A stretch of DNA of 64,000 nucleotides, from the NCBI RefSeq assembly GCF_022347745.1, contig NZ_JAKRGC010000002.1:1-64000 (forward strand). The letters are read 5' to 3'. This document shows positions 9,322-18,205 of the stretch, in pieces. Both the position numbers and the translations under genes were made by a program. A model generated the notes under the pieces. That model searched no databases. It saw only the letters and a program-made list of their open reading frames with translations, and had not been told where the DNA came from. Origin of the DNA: Streptomyces sp. OfavH-34-F (GTDB taxonomy: Bacteria; Actinomycetota; Actinomycetes; Streptomycetales; Streptomycetaceae). Numbering within the stretch: position 1 is the stretch's first letter; every line of letters starts with the position of its first letter.

Positions 9322-9388
9322 CCAAGATCGTTCAGCTGGGGCGTGCCGCCGATTCTCCGTACCATGCGCGCTCGAACGGAGAGAAGAA
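9265..9388. other. Candidate left attachment site of an integrated element
   Basis: The stretch covers the recoded 3' end of the yjbQ-like gene and the 67 bases before the serine integrase start. Serine integrases usually leave one hybrid att site beside their own gene and often recombine within a coding sequence. No second copy of the 3' yjbQ sequence was noticed in the window, so core and right end are undefined. Confidence 0.4.
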
Positions 9389-10933
9389 ATGCGCGGTACG
9401 GACCTCAATGCGATCGAACGACCCTACGACGGATGCGGCAAGTGCCTGCTCGGAGTGCGGCGGCTGTCGCGCGTGAAGCTGGCGACGTCTTCGCCTGAGC
9501 GCCAGCGCGAGAACGTGCTCGCCGCTGCCGCCTCCGTCGGTGCCCACATCATCGGCTGGGCGGACGACTGGGAGGTCTCCGGAGCCACCGATCCCGTGAC
9601 CCGCCCCAGCCTGGGCCCGTGGCTCCGTGACGAGAGGGGCCCGTACGACGGCTTGGTCGCCGCAGCGGTGGACCGGCTCGGCCGCAACGTCGTCGACTGC
9701 CTGAACACCGGCTACAAGATGCGCGACGAGAAGAAGATGCTCGTCACGTACGGGCACGACGGAGCCTGGAACCTTGACGACCCCGCCGACGAGAACCGTT
9801 TCACCATGGAGGCGTGGGGCGCGCAGATGGAACTGCGCGCGATCCAGCGCAGGAACCGTGACGCCACCGTCAAGACCCGCGCCGCCGGCCGTCCCAAGGG
9901 CAAGCCGTCGTACGGCTTCCAGTACGTGCGGAAAGTGATGGGAGGGAAGATCGACCAGGTCGAACTGCATCCGCACGCCTCTGAAGTGCTGCGGGAGGTC
10001 GCCCGCCGCATCCTGGCTGATCCAGACAATGTCACGTGCAGCAGTGAGGCCGCGCGTCTCAACCGTGCCGGGGAACTGTCACCTGCGGATCACCTGGCGG
10101 TGATGTACGGCAAGCCGGCAGGAGGCCGGCCGTGGTCTCCACAGAGTCTGAAGAACATCCTTCTGTCGGAAGCTGCTCTCGGGTACCTGATGCACCGCAA
10201 CAGGCCCGTCCTCGGCAGGGGGGACGGTAACCCCGTACGGCTCTGTGAAGGCCTGTGGGATCGGGCCACTCACGAGGCAGTCAGGAGCGCCATCCTCTCG
10301 CGGAAGGCCCCTTGGACCCGCCGTTCCAACCGTGAATACCTGCTGACCACCGTCGCCCTGTGCGGACAGTGCCATACGCGTCTCTATACCCAGACGTCGA
10401 AGGGCGCCCCTCCGCGCTACACGTGTACGGCGCGGAACAAGGGCTGGCTGCAGGCGCAGCACTGCCGACCTGCCCCGCTCATCAACGCCCATCTTCTTGA
10501 CGCCTACGTCGAGGAGTGGTTCCTCCGGGAACTGGGTGACGGGATGATCTACGAGACGGTGTACGACCCGGGAAACGGCGTCGCCGAGCGCGTGGCCGAG
10601 ACCCAGGCCAGCCGTAAACGACTGCGAGCCGACCGTGAAGCCGGGCTGTACGACGCCCCGGACGACGCCGCGTGGTACCGGGACCGGTATGCCGCGCTGG
10701 GACGGGAGTTGGCCGCTCTTGAGGTTGAGCCACAGCGGGCAGCCGGCATGGTGCGGCGACCGACCGGCGAGACGGTCGCAGATCGTTGGTTCCGCGCTGC
10801 GGATGTACAGGCGCGAAAGGAGATCCTGATCGACTTCGGTGTACGGGTGACGCTATTTCCGGCCAGTGCTCCCGTTCGCTGGGTGCCCGGCTTCATTCAC
10901 GGCCCCGAACAGGACCGGACGGCCCTGCTTTAG
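9389..10933 (+). CDS. Large serine recombinase (integrase)
   Basis: The product is 514 residues. The N-terminal resolvase domain shows VRRLSRVK with Ser27 as probable nucleophile, then the SPERQREN helix typical of phage-type serine integrases and DRLGRN in the catalytic core. Residues about 165-290 form the recombinase domain (GRPKGKPSYGF). A zinc-ribbon domain follows (CGQC near 330, later CTARN and HC), then a short coiled-coil region. Such enzymes recombine attP with attB to integrate phages or conjugative elements. GGAGAG precedes the ATG by five bases. It marks the left boundary of the accessory region. No recombination directionality factor was identified. Confidence 0.93.
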   Translation: MRGTDLNAIERPYDGCGKCLLGVRRLSRVKLATSSPERQRENVLAAAASVGAHIIGWADDWEVSGATDPVTRPSLGPWLRDERGPYDGLVAAAVDRLGRNVVDCLNTGYKMRDEKKMLVTYGHDGAWNLDDPADENRFTMEAWGAQMELRAIQRRNRDATVKTRAAGRPKGKPSYGFQYVRKVMGGKIDQVELHPHASEVLREVARRILADPDNVTCSSEAARLNRAGELSPADHLAVMYGKPAGGRPWSPQSLKNILLSEAALGYLMHRNRPVLGRGDGNPVRLCEGLWDRATHEAVRSAILSRKAPWTRRSNREYLLTTVALCGQCHTRLYTQTSKGAPPRYTCTARNKGWLQAQHCRPAPLINAHLLDAYVEEWFLRELGDGMIYETVYDPGNGVAERVAETQASRKRLRADREAGLYDAPDDAAWYRDRYAALGRELAALEVEPQRAAGMVRRPTGETVADRWFRAADVQARKEILIDFGVRVTLFPASAPVRWVPGFIHGPEQDRTALL

Positions 10934-10943
10934 GGAAGAGGCT

Positions 10944-10972
10944 CCCGGGTGGCGCTGAGCGCGCTGCCCGGG
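10944..10972 (+). terminator. Terminator after the integrase gene
   Basis: CCCGGG-TG-GCGC, a five-base loop, then GCGC-TG-CCCGGG forms a hairpin with an internal mismatch beginning eleven bases after the integrase stop. Confidence 0.5.
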
Positions 10973-11069
10973 GGCGTCATCGTCGGGCTGCCGGGGCCGA
11001 GCGGTGATGCGCCCCCTTACAGGCTGATGTCGGCCGGGCCAAGCCGACCTTCTCCGGGATCCTCTGGGC

Positions 11070-11463
11070 GTGATGCACGGCGACGAGGTGAGTGATGTGA
11101 CACAAGCTGCAGAGCGGTGGATGCGTGAGAAGGCAGTGGCGGAACTGTACGTCGAGGAGATGGATTCCGGTGCGCAGTGGTTGATCGGGTCGTGGGATCG
11201 GCGGATAGACCGAGCGATCGCCGAGGCATTTTCGGCGGAACGATATTTCGGTGCTGCCGAATCATGCGAGTTGGTACAGATTCTTTTGACCGATGAGGTG
11301 TTGGTGCGCATCGCAGACGCTGGTGCCGTGCACATCGGCTGCGTCGGAATCGGGGTGGCTGCGGGTGGGCAGTGTCCCTGTCGAGATGGCGCAAGCTCTG
11401 GATCGAGCGAGCCGTACGGGTGTCTCTGCGGCTGCCACTTTGGCGGTGTATGTCGGAAGCTGA
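11070..11463 (+). pseudogene. Hypothetical protein, probably frameshifted
   Basis: About 75 residues from the start read like a real helical protein (ERWMREKAVAELYVEE, SWDRRIDRAIAEAF). Past about 11300 that frame turns into implausible Cys/Gly-rich text, whereas the next frame reads sensibly (VEMAQALDRASRTG) to a stop at 11463. A single-base indel near 11300 would join them. The original frame stays open to 11753, but that part does not look coding. No family was recognised. Confidence 0.35.
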
Positions 11464-11786
11464 TGGCGCGGAACCACCGAGGGGGAGTGCCTCATGCGGC
11501 GTTCCTGTTCCACCTCCAAGCCGTGCCAGATCTCGGGCCAGTCTTCATGCGGTCGAGGTCCTGGGCGTTGAGTCTTTGGCTTCGAGATCTGGTCCGTAGC
11601 GCTGCTTTGGGGAGCGGAGCGTTGGAGGCGCGGATCCGGCTTCGTAAAACAGATGTCCGTACGCGGTCGGGCGTTGAGGTGGCTCTTTCTCAACCAGTAG
11701 GGCAACGCCTCCCTGGGGGGAACCCGGCAGTGCCATTCCGGTTGGCCGCATAATGCGAGCTTTGCAGCCCCGAGGGGTGGAGGAGG
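11464..11786. other. Stretch with no convincing gene
   Basis: Frames are open on both strands but none shows steady GC-rich third positions or protein-like composition. It may be decayed sequence between cargo genes. Confidence 0.4.
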
Positions 11787-12224
11787 GTGCAGAGCTTCCT
11801 GTGCTCCAAGCGCAACGATCGTCTGATCAGACAGGATGGCAGACAGCTTGGCGTCACTTGGCTTCCCACTGACCACGCGGCCGGCTACCGGCTGCTGCTC
11901 GACCTGCCCGCCGAGTATCGGCTGCTCCTGAGTGCCGGGCTTCCCGAGGACGAAGAACAGGTTGACGAGCAGACCCACGAACTGCAGTCCCTTCTCAACA
12001 GCGTGCCAGAAGACAGCGACTTCGCGTTCGCCTCTTGGACCCGGATGCGGGCGCTGGCGCGAGTGCTCCGCCAGTATCTCGAACAGCACCACGAGCCCAA
12101 ATCGAGCAAGAATCTGAAGCTGCCGGCCGATGTACGGGATGCCCCACTGACCGCTGATGGCTCGGCGTCCGCATACGGCGGACTCGCCACCCCTGGACCC
12201 GTCAGGGAAGGCCCCACCCAGTGA
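11787..12224 (+). CDS. Hypothetical protein
   Basis: The frame encodes 145 residues. The centre is convincing: LPAEYRLLLSAGLPEDEEQ, then LNSVPEDSDFAFASW and a helix RMRALARVLRQYLEQ. The C-terminus is low complexity. The start is doubtful, because the GTG at 11787 directly abuts a GGAGGAGG, leaving almost no spacing, so the gene may be 5'-truncated. It converges on the TrmO-like gene with a gap of about 50 bases. No family was recognised. Confidence 0.5.
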   Translation: MQSFLCSKRNDRLIRQDGRQLGVTWLPTDHAAGYRLLLDLPAEYRLLLSAGLPEDEEQVDEQTHELQSLLNSVPEDSDFAFASWTRMRALARVLRQYLEQHHEPKSSKNLKLPADVRDAPLTADGSASAYGGLATPGPVREGPTQ

Positions 12225-12271
12225 CCAACGCCGCCCCCAGGGGTATCGACTACCTGCCCATGGAGCTGTGT

Positions 12272-12760
12272 TCAGCGCCTGGGGCGCTCAGCGGCGTTGC
12301 GCCAGTAGTCGGAGAGCATCTCCCCCGGCCACGCCGGCTGGCGTACGGGGCCGTGGGGCCCCATTTCCTGAAAAAACGGCGCCAGGTCCAGGATCGGTGT
12401 CCCGTCCACGGCGTCGAGGTCCGTCACCAGGAGGTCGCGGCCTTCCACACCGAGCAGCCTTGGGTAGCTGATGGCCAGTTGGTTGGGCCTGCGGTGATTC
12501 CGGTGCACGAAGGTGCCGGTCGCAGGCCACCGCGTGTCACCCCGTGGGCTGCGTGCATGGAGCTGAACATCGTCCGGCCGGGCAAGGTGGAAGCGCCACG
12601 TGACCGTCAGGTGGGAGAACTCCTCGATGCCTTGCAAGGTTTCGAGGGGATACGCCCCGTTGAGTCTGATGACCGCTTGGACTCCGCCCTGGTAGTCGTC
12701 CTGGACGCGAGTGTGGCCACCGACGACAGAAGCGACTGGTTCGACCTCGTAGGTTTCCAT
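12272..12760 (-). CDS. TrmO-like tRNA modification protein (UPF0066/TsaA family)
   Basis: This 162-residue protein carries the conserved parts of the TsaA/TrmO beta-barrel: GIEEFSHLTVTWRFH, then THVHRNHRRPN-like text (TFVHRNHRRPNQLAIS), and DLDAVDGTPILDLAPF. Characterised TrmO enzymes use SAM to methylate N6 of t6A37 in tRNA. Here it is short and sits among accessory genes, so it may have been co-opted. The start follows a purine-rich GGAGGAGAGGGAAGAG. It is probably transcribed with the XRE gene upstream on the same strand. Confidence 0.8.
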   Translation of the reverse strand: METYEVEPVASVVGGHTRVQDDYQGGVQAVIRLNGAYPLETLQGIEEFSHLTVTWRFHLARPDDVQLHARSPRGDTRWPATGTFVHRNHRRPNQLAISYPRLLGVEGRDLLVTDLDAVDGTPILDLAPFFQEMGPHGPVRQPAWPGEMLSDYWRNAAERPRR

Positions 12761-12832
12761 CGACGCTCTTCCCTCTCCTCCGGTGTGGCGTGTGCTGTGG
12801 TGGTCGGTTGTGGCCGTTGACCCGTCTCCCCG

Positions 12833-14221
12833 TCACCCTATGGCGCGCAGCATCTCCGCGGCACGGCGGTCGAGTTCGGCGACGCGGCGGCCTCCGCGTC
12901 GTCGTACGGGGGAAAGGTCGCTCTGCATGCGAACGATGACATCGCGGGCGCGTCCGGACTGGATGCCGGCCATGGCGGCGAGGGCTTGTTCCCAGGTGGC
13001 GCACGCCTCGTCGAGGTGCCCCTGGCGGACCTGGACCGCTCCGAGGTACCCGAGGGTCACACTGTGGGTGCGGGCGTACTGCTGCCTTCGGCGTGTGGCG
13101 ACGCTGTGCTTGAAGTGGGCCTCGGCGTCCTTGGAGTCGCCCAGGTCTCGCAGGGCGCAGGCGGTTTCGTGGGCGAGCGAGGCTTCCTGGAAGAAGCCGA
13201 CGCGGTCGGGGGCGGTCTCGGTATCGGCGCGTGCGAGGTCGCTTTCGGCGCGGCTGATGGCGGCGAGGGTGCCGCGGCGGTCGCCGTCGGCGGCCAGGGC
13301 GCGGGCGTGCACGATGGCGAGGAGGGCCTTCTCGCGGAAGCTGGCCTGGGCGTAGTGCGTGCGGGACATCGAGGCGTCGGTCAGGTCGAGGGCTCGGCGG
13401 GGGTGTCCGAGGTCGACTGCCTGGTGGGCGAGAGCGCGCAGGATGTGGCCGCCGAGAGGGCCGTCTGCGGCTTCGGCCGCGAGGCGTGCGGCGAGGGTGA
13501 GGTAGCGCTGGGCGGCGCGGTGTTCGGAGGCGTCGAAGGCCATCCACCCGGCGAGGTAGGTCATCTCCGCCACGGCCGAGTACGTATCCCGGCGGTGCTG
13601 TTCGGTTCGGAAGGTGCTGCCCAGCAGTGGGACGGCCTCGTCGCGGAGGTGCCCGGCCAGGGCCGAACGTCCCGAGGCTCCGCCGCGTTGCTGGTCCCGG
13701 GCGGAGTAGAAGGCGGTCAGCCCGCGTACGTCGTCGATGTCGCCTTGCGTTACGCGCCGGGGCGAGGTCGCTGGGCGGGAGGAGGCTTCGGCCGGCGCGG
13801 CGGCCCACCACGCGGCGGCGGGCAGGGCCAGGCCGGCGGCCGAGTAGGCGGTGGTCGCCAGCAGCTTGCGTCGATGCATGTCCAGGTCGTCGCTTCCCAG
13901 CTCGGCCAGCACGGTCAGAGAGTCGACGCTCCAGTCGCAACCGTTGTCGCCCGCGCCGGTCGGCCCGTCTTCCAGTCCGAGTTCGGCGAGGGTGAGGCGT
14001 CGGCCGAGCCTGCGGGACAGCGTCTCGGCCAGGATATGAGGTGTTCGCCCGGAGGGCTTCGTGCCCTGGACCCACATCGCGATGTGGGAGCGGGAGACGG
14101 CCTCCAGTTCGCGTGCGCCGCTCTCTGCGGCAACGCGGGCAACGGCGGCGGCAGCTTGAGGCTGGGACCAGCCTGCTTCGCGCAGGAGTGCGGCAAGGGC
14201 TTCGTTTCGCTCACGGGCCAT
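12833..14221 (-). CDS. XRE-type regulator with TPR-like C-terminal domain
   Basis: From the ATG at 14221 (GAGGGGGG upstream) the product is 462 residues. Residues 1-75 form a helix-turn-helix (WSQPQAAAAVARVA, SHIAMWVQGTKPSGRTPH). A small hydrophobic Ala-rich segment lies near 130-150 (YSAAGLALPAAAWWAAAPA). The rest is made of helical TPR-like repeats (YLAGWMAFDASEHRAAQRY, ACALRDLGDSKDAEAHFK). This is a common Streptomyces regulator type whose ligands are mostly unknown. The open frame extends to 14338 but the downstream start fits the HTH fold better. Confidence 0.85.
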   Translation of the reverse strand: MARERNEALAALLREAGWSQPQAAAAVARVAAESGARELEAVSRSHIAMWVQGTKPSGRTPHILAETLSRRLGRRLTLAELGLEDGPTGAGDNGCDWSVDSLTVLAELGSDDLDMHRRKLLATTAYSAAGLALPAAAWWAAAPAEASSRPATSPRRVTQGDIDDVRGLTAFYSARDQQRGGASGRSALAGHLRDEAVPLLGSTFRTEQHRRDTYSAVAEMTYLAGWMAFDASEHRAAQRYLTLAARLAAEAADGPLGGHILRALAHQAVDLGHPRRALDLTDASMSRTHYAQASFREKALLAIVHARALAADGDRRGTLAAISRAESDLARADTETAPDRVGFFQEASLAHETACALRDLGDSKDAEAHFKHSVATRRRQQYARTHSVTLGYLGAVQVRQGHLDEACATWEQALAAMAGIQSGRARDVIVRMQSDLSPVRRRGGRRVAELDRRAAEMLRAIG

Positions 14222-14410
14222 GAGGCCCCCCTCGGTTCCGAAATGATCTTTGACGCCTTTGACGGGCTTGCCCGCCACGCAGACGTACCCCTCGACGGGG
14301 ATTCGCGGTTCGCTCAACGTAGCGGCTGCATTACTCACGATGCTCTGGGGTCGGCTGCCGCAGGTATCACCATCGGGTCAATTTGGCTTGAATCGAACGG
14401 GAGTTGGGTC

Positions 14411-14893
14411 ATGCATTCCTTACTGGCCACGCGACAGGCTTCCTCAAATAGCCGCTACCGCACACGGGGCAGATGCCTGGGGCCGGGGCGGGATCAGAGG
14501 GTCGCTGCTGCCGAGACGGTTCTGCTCGTGTTGGGCGAGGACTCGCCCGTTCCTGAGAGCGCCGCCGATGTGGAGGACCTCGTCCTGCGGCTGCGAGGGC
14601 ACGTGCAGCACCTCGGCCCCCTGGCGTCACCGAGGGAGCCGGCCCTCCGGCAGGCGCAGCAGCTCTGCTCGGAAGGTCTTCCCGACGGCTACGTGCCCAG
14701 CCGAGTTCATCTCGTCAAACTTGCCAGGGCCACCCAGCAACTACTCGCCGTAGCGGGGAACGACCGCGCTCTCACGGTGAAGTCGCCGGGCCGATGGCGG
14801 TGGTGGAGGCCGTCGCTGAACGTATGGCGGGGGTCCGTTTTTGCTCTGGCGCTTGCCGTTTTGGTGCTTGCCGCATCGGTGCCGCGCAGGTGA
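14411..14893 (+). CDS. DUF6415 family protein (TTA codon)
   Basis: The 160-residue product matches remembered Streptomyces DUF6415 proteins in its centre: AAETVLLVLGED, ADVEDLVLRLRGHV and the block SEGLPDGYVPSRVHLVKLA. The family is usually found next to XRE regulators, as here, and has no proven function. Codon 4 is TTA, making translation dependent on the bldA tRNA. The last ~25 residues form an unusual hydrophobic tail (VFALALAVLVLAASV) that family members do not normally have; a frameshift near 14800 may have extended the frame. Confidence 0.7.
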   Translation: MHSLLATRQASSNSRYRTRGRCLGPGRDQRVAAAETVLLVLGEDSPVPESAADVEDLVLRLRGHVQHLGPLASPREPALRQAQQLCSEGLPDGYVPSRVHLVKLARATQQLLAVAGNDRALTVKSPGRWRWWRPSLNVWRGSVFALALAVLVLAASVPRR

Positions 14894-15023
14894 CTGGCAC
14901 CGGGGCCGCCCTCATTGCGCTGATCCTCGGTCCGACGGCCTGGCTGGTCGTCCGTGATGGCCGTACGCGCAGCCACCACTCCCAGAAACGATCCCCTTCT
15001 CGGGGCCTACGGAGATTTCTACG

Positions 15024-16925
15024 ATGACGCGTCATCCACGTATCGAGCGGTACGGCCTGATCGGCGACCTGCAGACCAGTGCGCACGTCTGCGACGACGG
15101 ATCGGTCGACTGGCTGTGTCTGCCCCGCTTCGACTCGTCGGCGGCCTTCGCGCGACTGGTCGGTGAGGAAGAGCACGGCAGTTGGCGGATCGCACCGGCC
15201 GCGTCGTTCGACGACGGCCACCAGGTCGCCGCCGAGCGCAGCTACCGAGGGGACTCCCTCGTCCTGGAGTCGGTCTGGCGCACGCCGGATGGGGCGGTTC
15301 GTGTGACTGACTTCATGCCGCCGCGCAAGGGCGAGCCGCAGGTGATCCGGATCGTCGAGGGCCTGACCGGTGAGGTGGCGATGGTGTCGGCCATGCGTCC
15401 GCGCTTCGGTTACGGCCGTGTCCACCCGTGGATCCACGAGGTCGCAGGACGCATGGTCGCCGAGGCCGGCGCGGACGCGATATGGCTCGACACCGGTATC
15501 CAGCAGGTGGAGAAGGACGGCGTGATCGTCAGCGCCTTCACCATCGCCGCCGGGCGCAGCGCCGCGTTCGTGCTGAGCTGGTGTCCGTCACACGGGCCCG
15601 CGCCCGAAGTCCCGGAGCCGGAAGCGGCTCTCGCGGCGACGCTCGCCTTGTGGGCGGACTGGACGCGGCAGTGTGCCTACGCCGGTCCCTATCGGGACGC
15701 CGTGGTCCGGTCGCTGATCACGTTGAAGGCAATGACGTACGCGCCGAGCGGAGGGATCGTCGCGGCTCCGACCACGTCGCTGCCGGAGGAGATCGGCGGC
15801 AGCCGGAACTGGGACTACCGCTACACCTGGCTGCGGGATGCTTCGACGACCCTGGCCGCCCTCCTGGGGACCGGGTACCTGGAGGAGGCGCAGGCGTGGC
15901 GGCGGTGGCTGCTGCGTGCCGTGGCCGGAGACCCGGAGAACCTGCAGATCATGTACGGGATCACTGCGGAACGCGACCTGCACGAGAGGGAGCTGCTGTG
16001 GCTGCCCGGGTACGAGGGCTCCGCACCCGTACGAGTCGGAAACGGTGCCGCGGAACAGCTCCAGCTCGATGTGTACGGGGAAGTGATCGAGACCCTGTAC
16101 CTCGCACACCTGAGCGGCGTCGCCCACTGCACCGACACCGCGCTGCTCCACCAGCGGCTCGTCGAAGCGCTGGCCCGGCGGTGGCAGGAGCCCGACGAAG
16201 GGATCTGGGAGATCCGCGGCACGCGCCGGCACTTCGTGCACTCGAAGGTGATGGCCTGGGTCGCGGTGGACCGCACCATCCGCCTGGTCGAGGCCGGCGC
16301 GCTCGACATGGACCTCGTCACCCTCATCGACCTGCGGGACACGATCCACCAGGAAGTGTGCGAGAAGGGATTCGACCCGGAGCGCAACACGTTCACCCAG
16401 TTCTACGGTTCCGAAGAACTGGACGCGGCCACCCTCCTCATCCCCGTCGTGGGCTTCCTGCCGGGCGACGATCCCCGTGTCATCGGCACCGTAGACGCGG
16501 TGCGCCGGGAACTGAGCACCGCCGACGGGCTCGTGTGCCGATACCCAACCGCAGGCGACACCGCCGGGGTCGACGGACTGCTCGGTGACGAGGGCGCGTT
16601 CGTCCTGTGCTCCTTCTGGCTGGTCGATGCCCTGGCGCTGACCGGTCGTGTCGACGAGGCGACCGACGTGTTCGAGCACCTGCTGACGCTGCGCAGTGAC
16701 CTCGGGCTCCTGGCCGAGGAGTACGACCCGACGTGCCAACGCCAGCTCGGCAACTTTCCCCAGGCGTTCAGCCACATGGGGATGATCCAGAGCGCGGAGC
16801 TCCTGGAGCGGCTCGGTGCCTCGTCCGTACCGGCCACGGACACCTCCTCGCCTCCGAACCACGGTACGGGTCGGGCCCGCAGGGGTCTGACGGCACTGCG
16901 CGCGCAGCCGCCGACACCGTCTTGA
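15024..16925 (+). CDS. Glycoside hydrolase family 15 protein
   Basis: The product is 633 residues, normal for the bacterial GH15 group. It begins IERYGLIGDLQTSAHV and shows DGSVDWLCLPRFDS, the hallmark N-terminal block. GGSRNWDYRYTWLRDAS is the most diagnostic stretch of the (alpha/alpha)6 barrel, and GFLPGDDPRV lies near the end. Bacterial members are trehalases, glucoamylases or dextranases; the substrate cannot be read here. There is no signal peptide, so it should act in the cytoplasm, where trehalose is a plausible substrate. GGAG precedes the ATG. Confidence 0.92.
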   Translation: MTRHPRIERYGLIGDLQTSAHVCDDGSVDWLCLPRFDSSAAFARLVGEEEHGSWRIAPAASFDDGHQVAAERSYRGDSLVLESVWRTPDGAVRVTDFMPPRKGEPQVIRIVEGLTGEVAMVSAMRPRFGYGRVHPWIHEVAGRMVAEAGADAIWLDTGIQQVEKDGVIVSAFTIAAGRSAAFVLSWCPSHGPAPEVPEPEAALAATLALWADWTRQCAYAGPYRDAVVRSLITLKAMTYAPSGGIVAAPTTSLPEEIGGSRNWDYRYTWLRDASTTLAALLGTGYLEEAQAWRRWLLRAVAGDPENLQIMYGITAERDLHERELLWLPGYEGSAPVRVGNGAAEQLQLDVYGEVIETLYLAHLSGVAHCTDTALLHQRLVEALARRWQEPDEGIWEIRGTRRHFVHSKVMAWVAVDRTIRLVEAGALDMDLVTLIDLRDTIHQEVCEKGFDPERNTFTQFYGSEELDAATLLIPVVGFLPGDDPRVIGTVDAVRRELSTADGLVCRYPTAGDTAGVDGLLGDEGAFVLCSFWLVDALALTGRVDEATDVFEHLLTLRSDLGLLAEEYDPTCQRQLGNFPQAFSHMGMIQSAELLERLGASSVPATDTSSPPNHGTGRARRGLTALRAQPPTPS

Positions 16926-17072
16926 CGTGCGGCGGCGCCGACCGGCCGGCGCCGCCCACCCCCACTGGGACGCGGACGAGCGATCCGGCCCATCCGCAGC
17001 CCGAACGGCATCGCCCTGTGGTGCCGAAGCCGACGCCAACCCGTCTAAGCCCCCTTCCACCGGAGTGATCCG

Positions 17073-17585
17073 TTGAGCACCCACCCTGCGACCAACCCGC
17101 ACGCATCGAGGACGACGGCCGACGAGGGCCGCGACGACATCGCCTGGCTCCTGAGCGAATTCGCCACCGACACGAACGGCGTCACGCACGTGGTCCTGCT
17201 GTCGCGGGACGGATTGCGGTTGCTGGACAGCGAGGCCGAGGAAGACTGGGCGGACTCGTTTGCCGCAGCGGTCAGTGGCGTCGTCTCCCTCGCGGCGGGG
17301 CTCACCGGCCCCGGTGGCGGGAAACGCCCGGCCAGGCAGGTCCTGATCGAACGGGACGACTGCCTCATCTTCGTGCAGAACGCCGGACGGAGCGCCATCC
17401 TCGGCAGCCGGCCTGGTGGCGTGGACACGGTCTTGGCAGTGGTCGCCGCCGCGGATTCCGACGCGCACACCATCGGGTTCAGCATGGGGCGCCTGGTCGG
17501 CCAGCTCGCTCCATACATGCTGACCCCCCTCTACGCCGACTCAGAAGAGGAGGCCACGACGAGTACATGCGGGCTTACGTCCTGA
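17073..17585 (+). CDS. Roadblock/LC7 domain protein
   Basis: The 170-residue product has the roadblock fold over about residues 20-140: DDIAWLLSEFA, GVTHVVLLSRDGL, then FVQNAGRSAILG. In Streptomyces such proteins usually occur in conservons with a histidine kinase-like protein, DUF742 and a small GTPase, acting on Ras-like GTPases. No GTPase or kinase is adjacent here, so this is an orphan copy. It begins at TTG with GGAG seven bases upstream. Next come an HTH protein, an acyltransferase-like protein and another HTH protein. Confidence 0.85.
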   Translation: MSTHPATNPHASRTTADEGRDDIAWLLSEFATDTNGVTHVVLLSRDGLRLLDSEAEEDWADSFAAAVSGVVSLAAGLTGPGGGKRPARQVLIERDDCLIFVQNAGRSAILGSRPGGVDTVLAVVAAADSDAHTIGFSMGRLVGQLAPYMLTPLYADSEEEATTSTCGLTS

Positions 17586-17716
17586 CAGGTGTACGTACAC
17601 GGCCTCGTCCCACGCTCGCCGGAACCGAGGAAGTCCAGAGCAGCCGCCTCGCCGGGGCTGAGCTGAACAAAGGCTTACAACCACCTCGCTCGCAGCTCCA
17701 CGGAGAAGGAGATTCC

Positions 17717-18205
17717 GTGACTCAGCTCATCACCACCAGCGCACCGATCACACCGTTGAGCCCAACCCTGCGGCAAGTCGTCCATCACCTCATGGCGGGA
17801 CTCACCACCGCCCAGATCGCCGTGGAGCAGGGCATAGCGCTCGAAACGGTGCGTGGGTACGTGCGCGACATCAGAGAGCGTCTCCACTGTCCGCGGCGCA
17901 GCAAGACCTGGGTGATCGTTCACTTCGCCCTGGTGTCGGCTCAGGCCGAACCGCCCACGACGGATCGGCCCGCGCCGACGCTCGACGCAAAGCAGACGTT
18001 GCTACTCCGGGCAGTAGCGGAGCACAGCACCACCCGCGACATCAGTCGTGCCGCCCGGATCGCCCCCGACGACCTGCGCAGCGCACTCGACGTGCTGCAC
18101 GCCGCGACATCCACCACGGACGTTACCGAACTTGTCGTCCGCGCCCACGCCTGGGGCCTTCTGCCGAGTCGGCGAATCGATGTGAAAGGCAGGAGCGAAC
18201 AGTGA
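17717..18205 (+). CDS. LuxR-type HTH protein (first of a paralogous pair)
   Basis: The GTG at 17717 follows AAGGAG. The 162-residue product starts with a helix-turn-helix of LuxR/GerE style (LTTAQIAVEQGIALETVRGY, then IRERLHC). A second helical half ends with VVRAHAWGLLP. There is no receiver domain. The protein at 18919-19386 shares the arrangement MTQ..TTS...ITPL..T at the N-terminus and a HA.G(I/L)L ending, so the two look paralogous around the acyltransferase-like gene. The stop overlaps the next start (GTGA), implying translational coupling. Confidence 0.7.
   Translation: MTQLITTSAPITPLSPTLRQVVHHLMAGLTTAQIAVEQGIALETVRGYVRDIRERLHCPRRSKTWVIVHFALVSAQAEPPTTDRPAPTLDAKQTLLLRAVAEHSTTRDISRAARIAPDDLRSALDVLHAATSTTDVTELVVRAHAWGLLPSRRIDVKGRSEQ

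Noticed and set aside
12986-14410. Plus-strand open frame antisense to the XRE regulator
   Set aside because: The minus strand encodes a recognisable HTH-TPR protein; only the part from 14411 (DUF6415) is real on the plus strand.
14794-15027. Small plus-strand frame with a hydrophobic stretch (ALIALILGPTAWLVV) overlapping the end of the DUF6415 gene
   Set aside because: It overlaps both the DUF6415 end and the GH15 start and has no ribosome site. It may be a remnant caused by a frameshift, but support is too weak.
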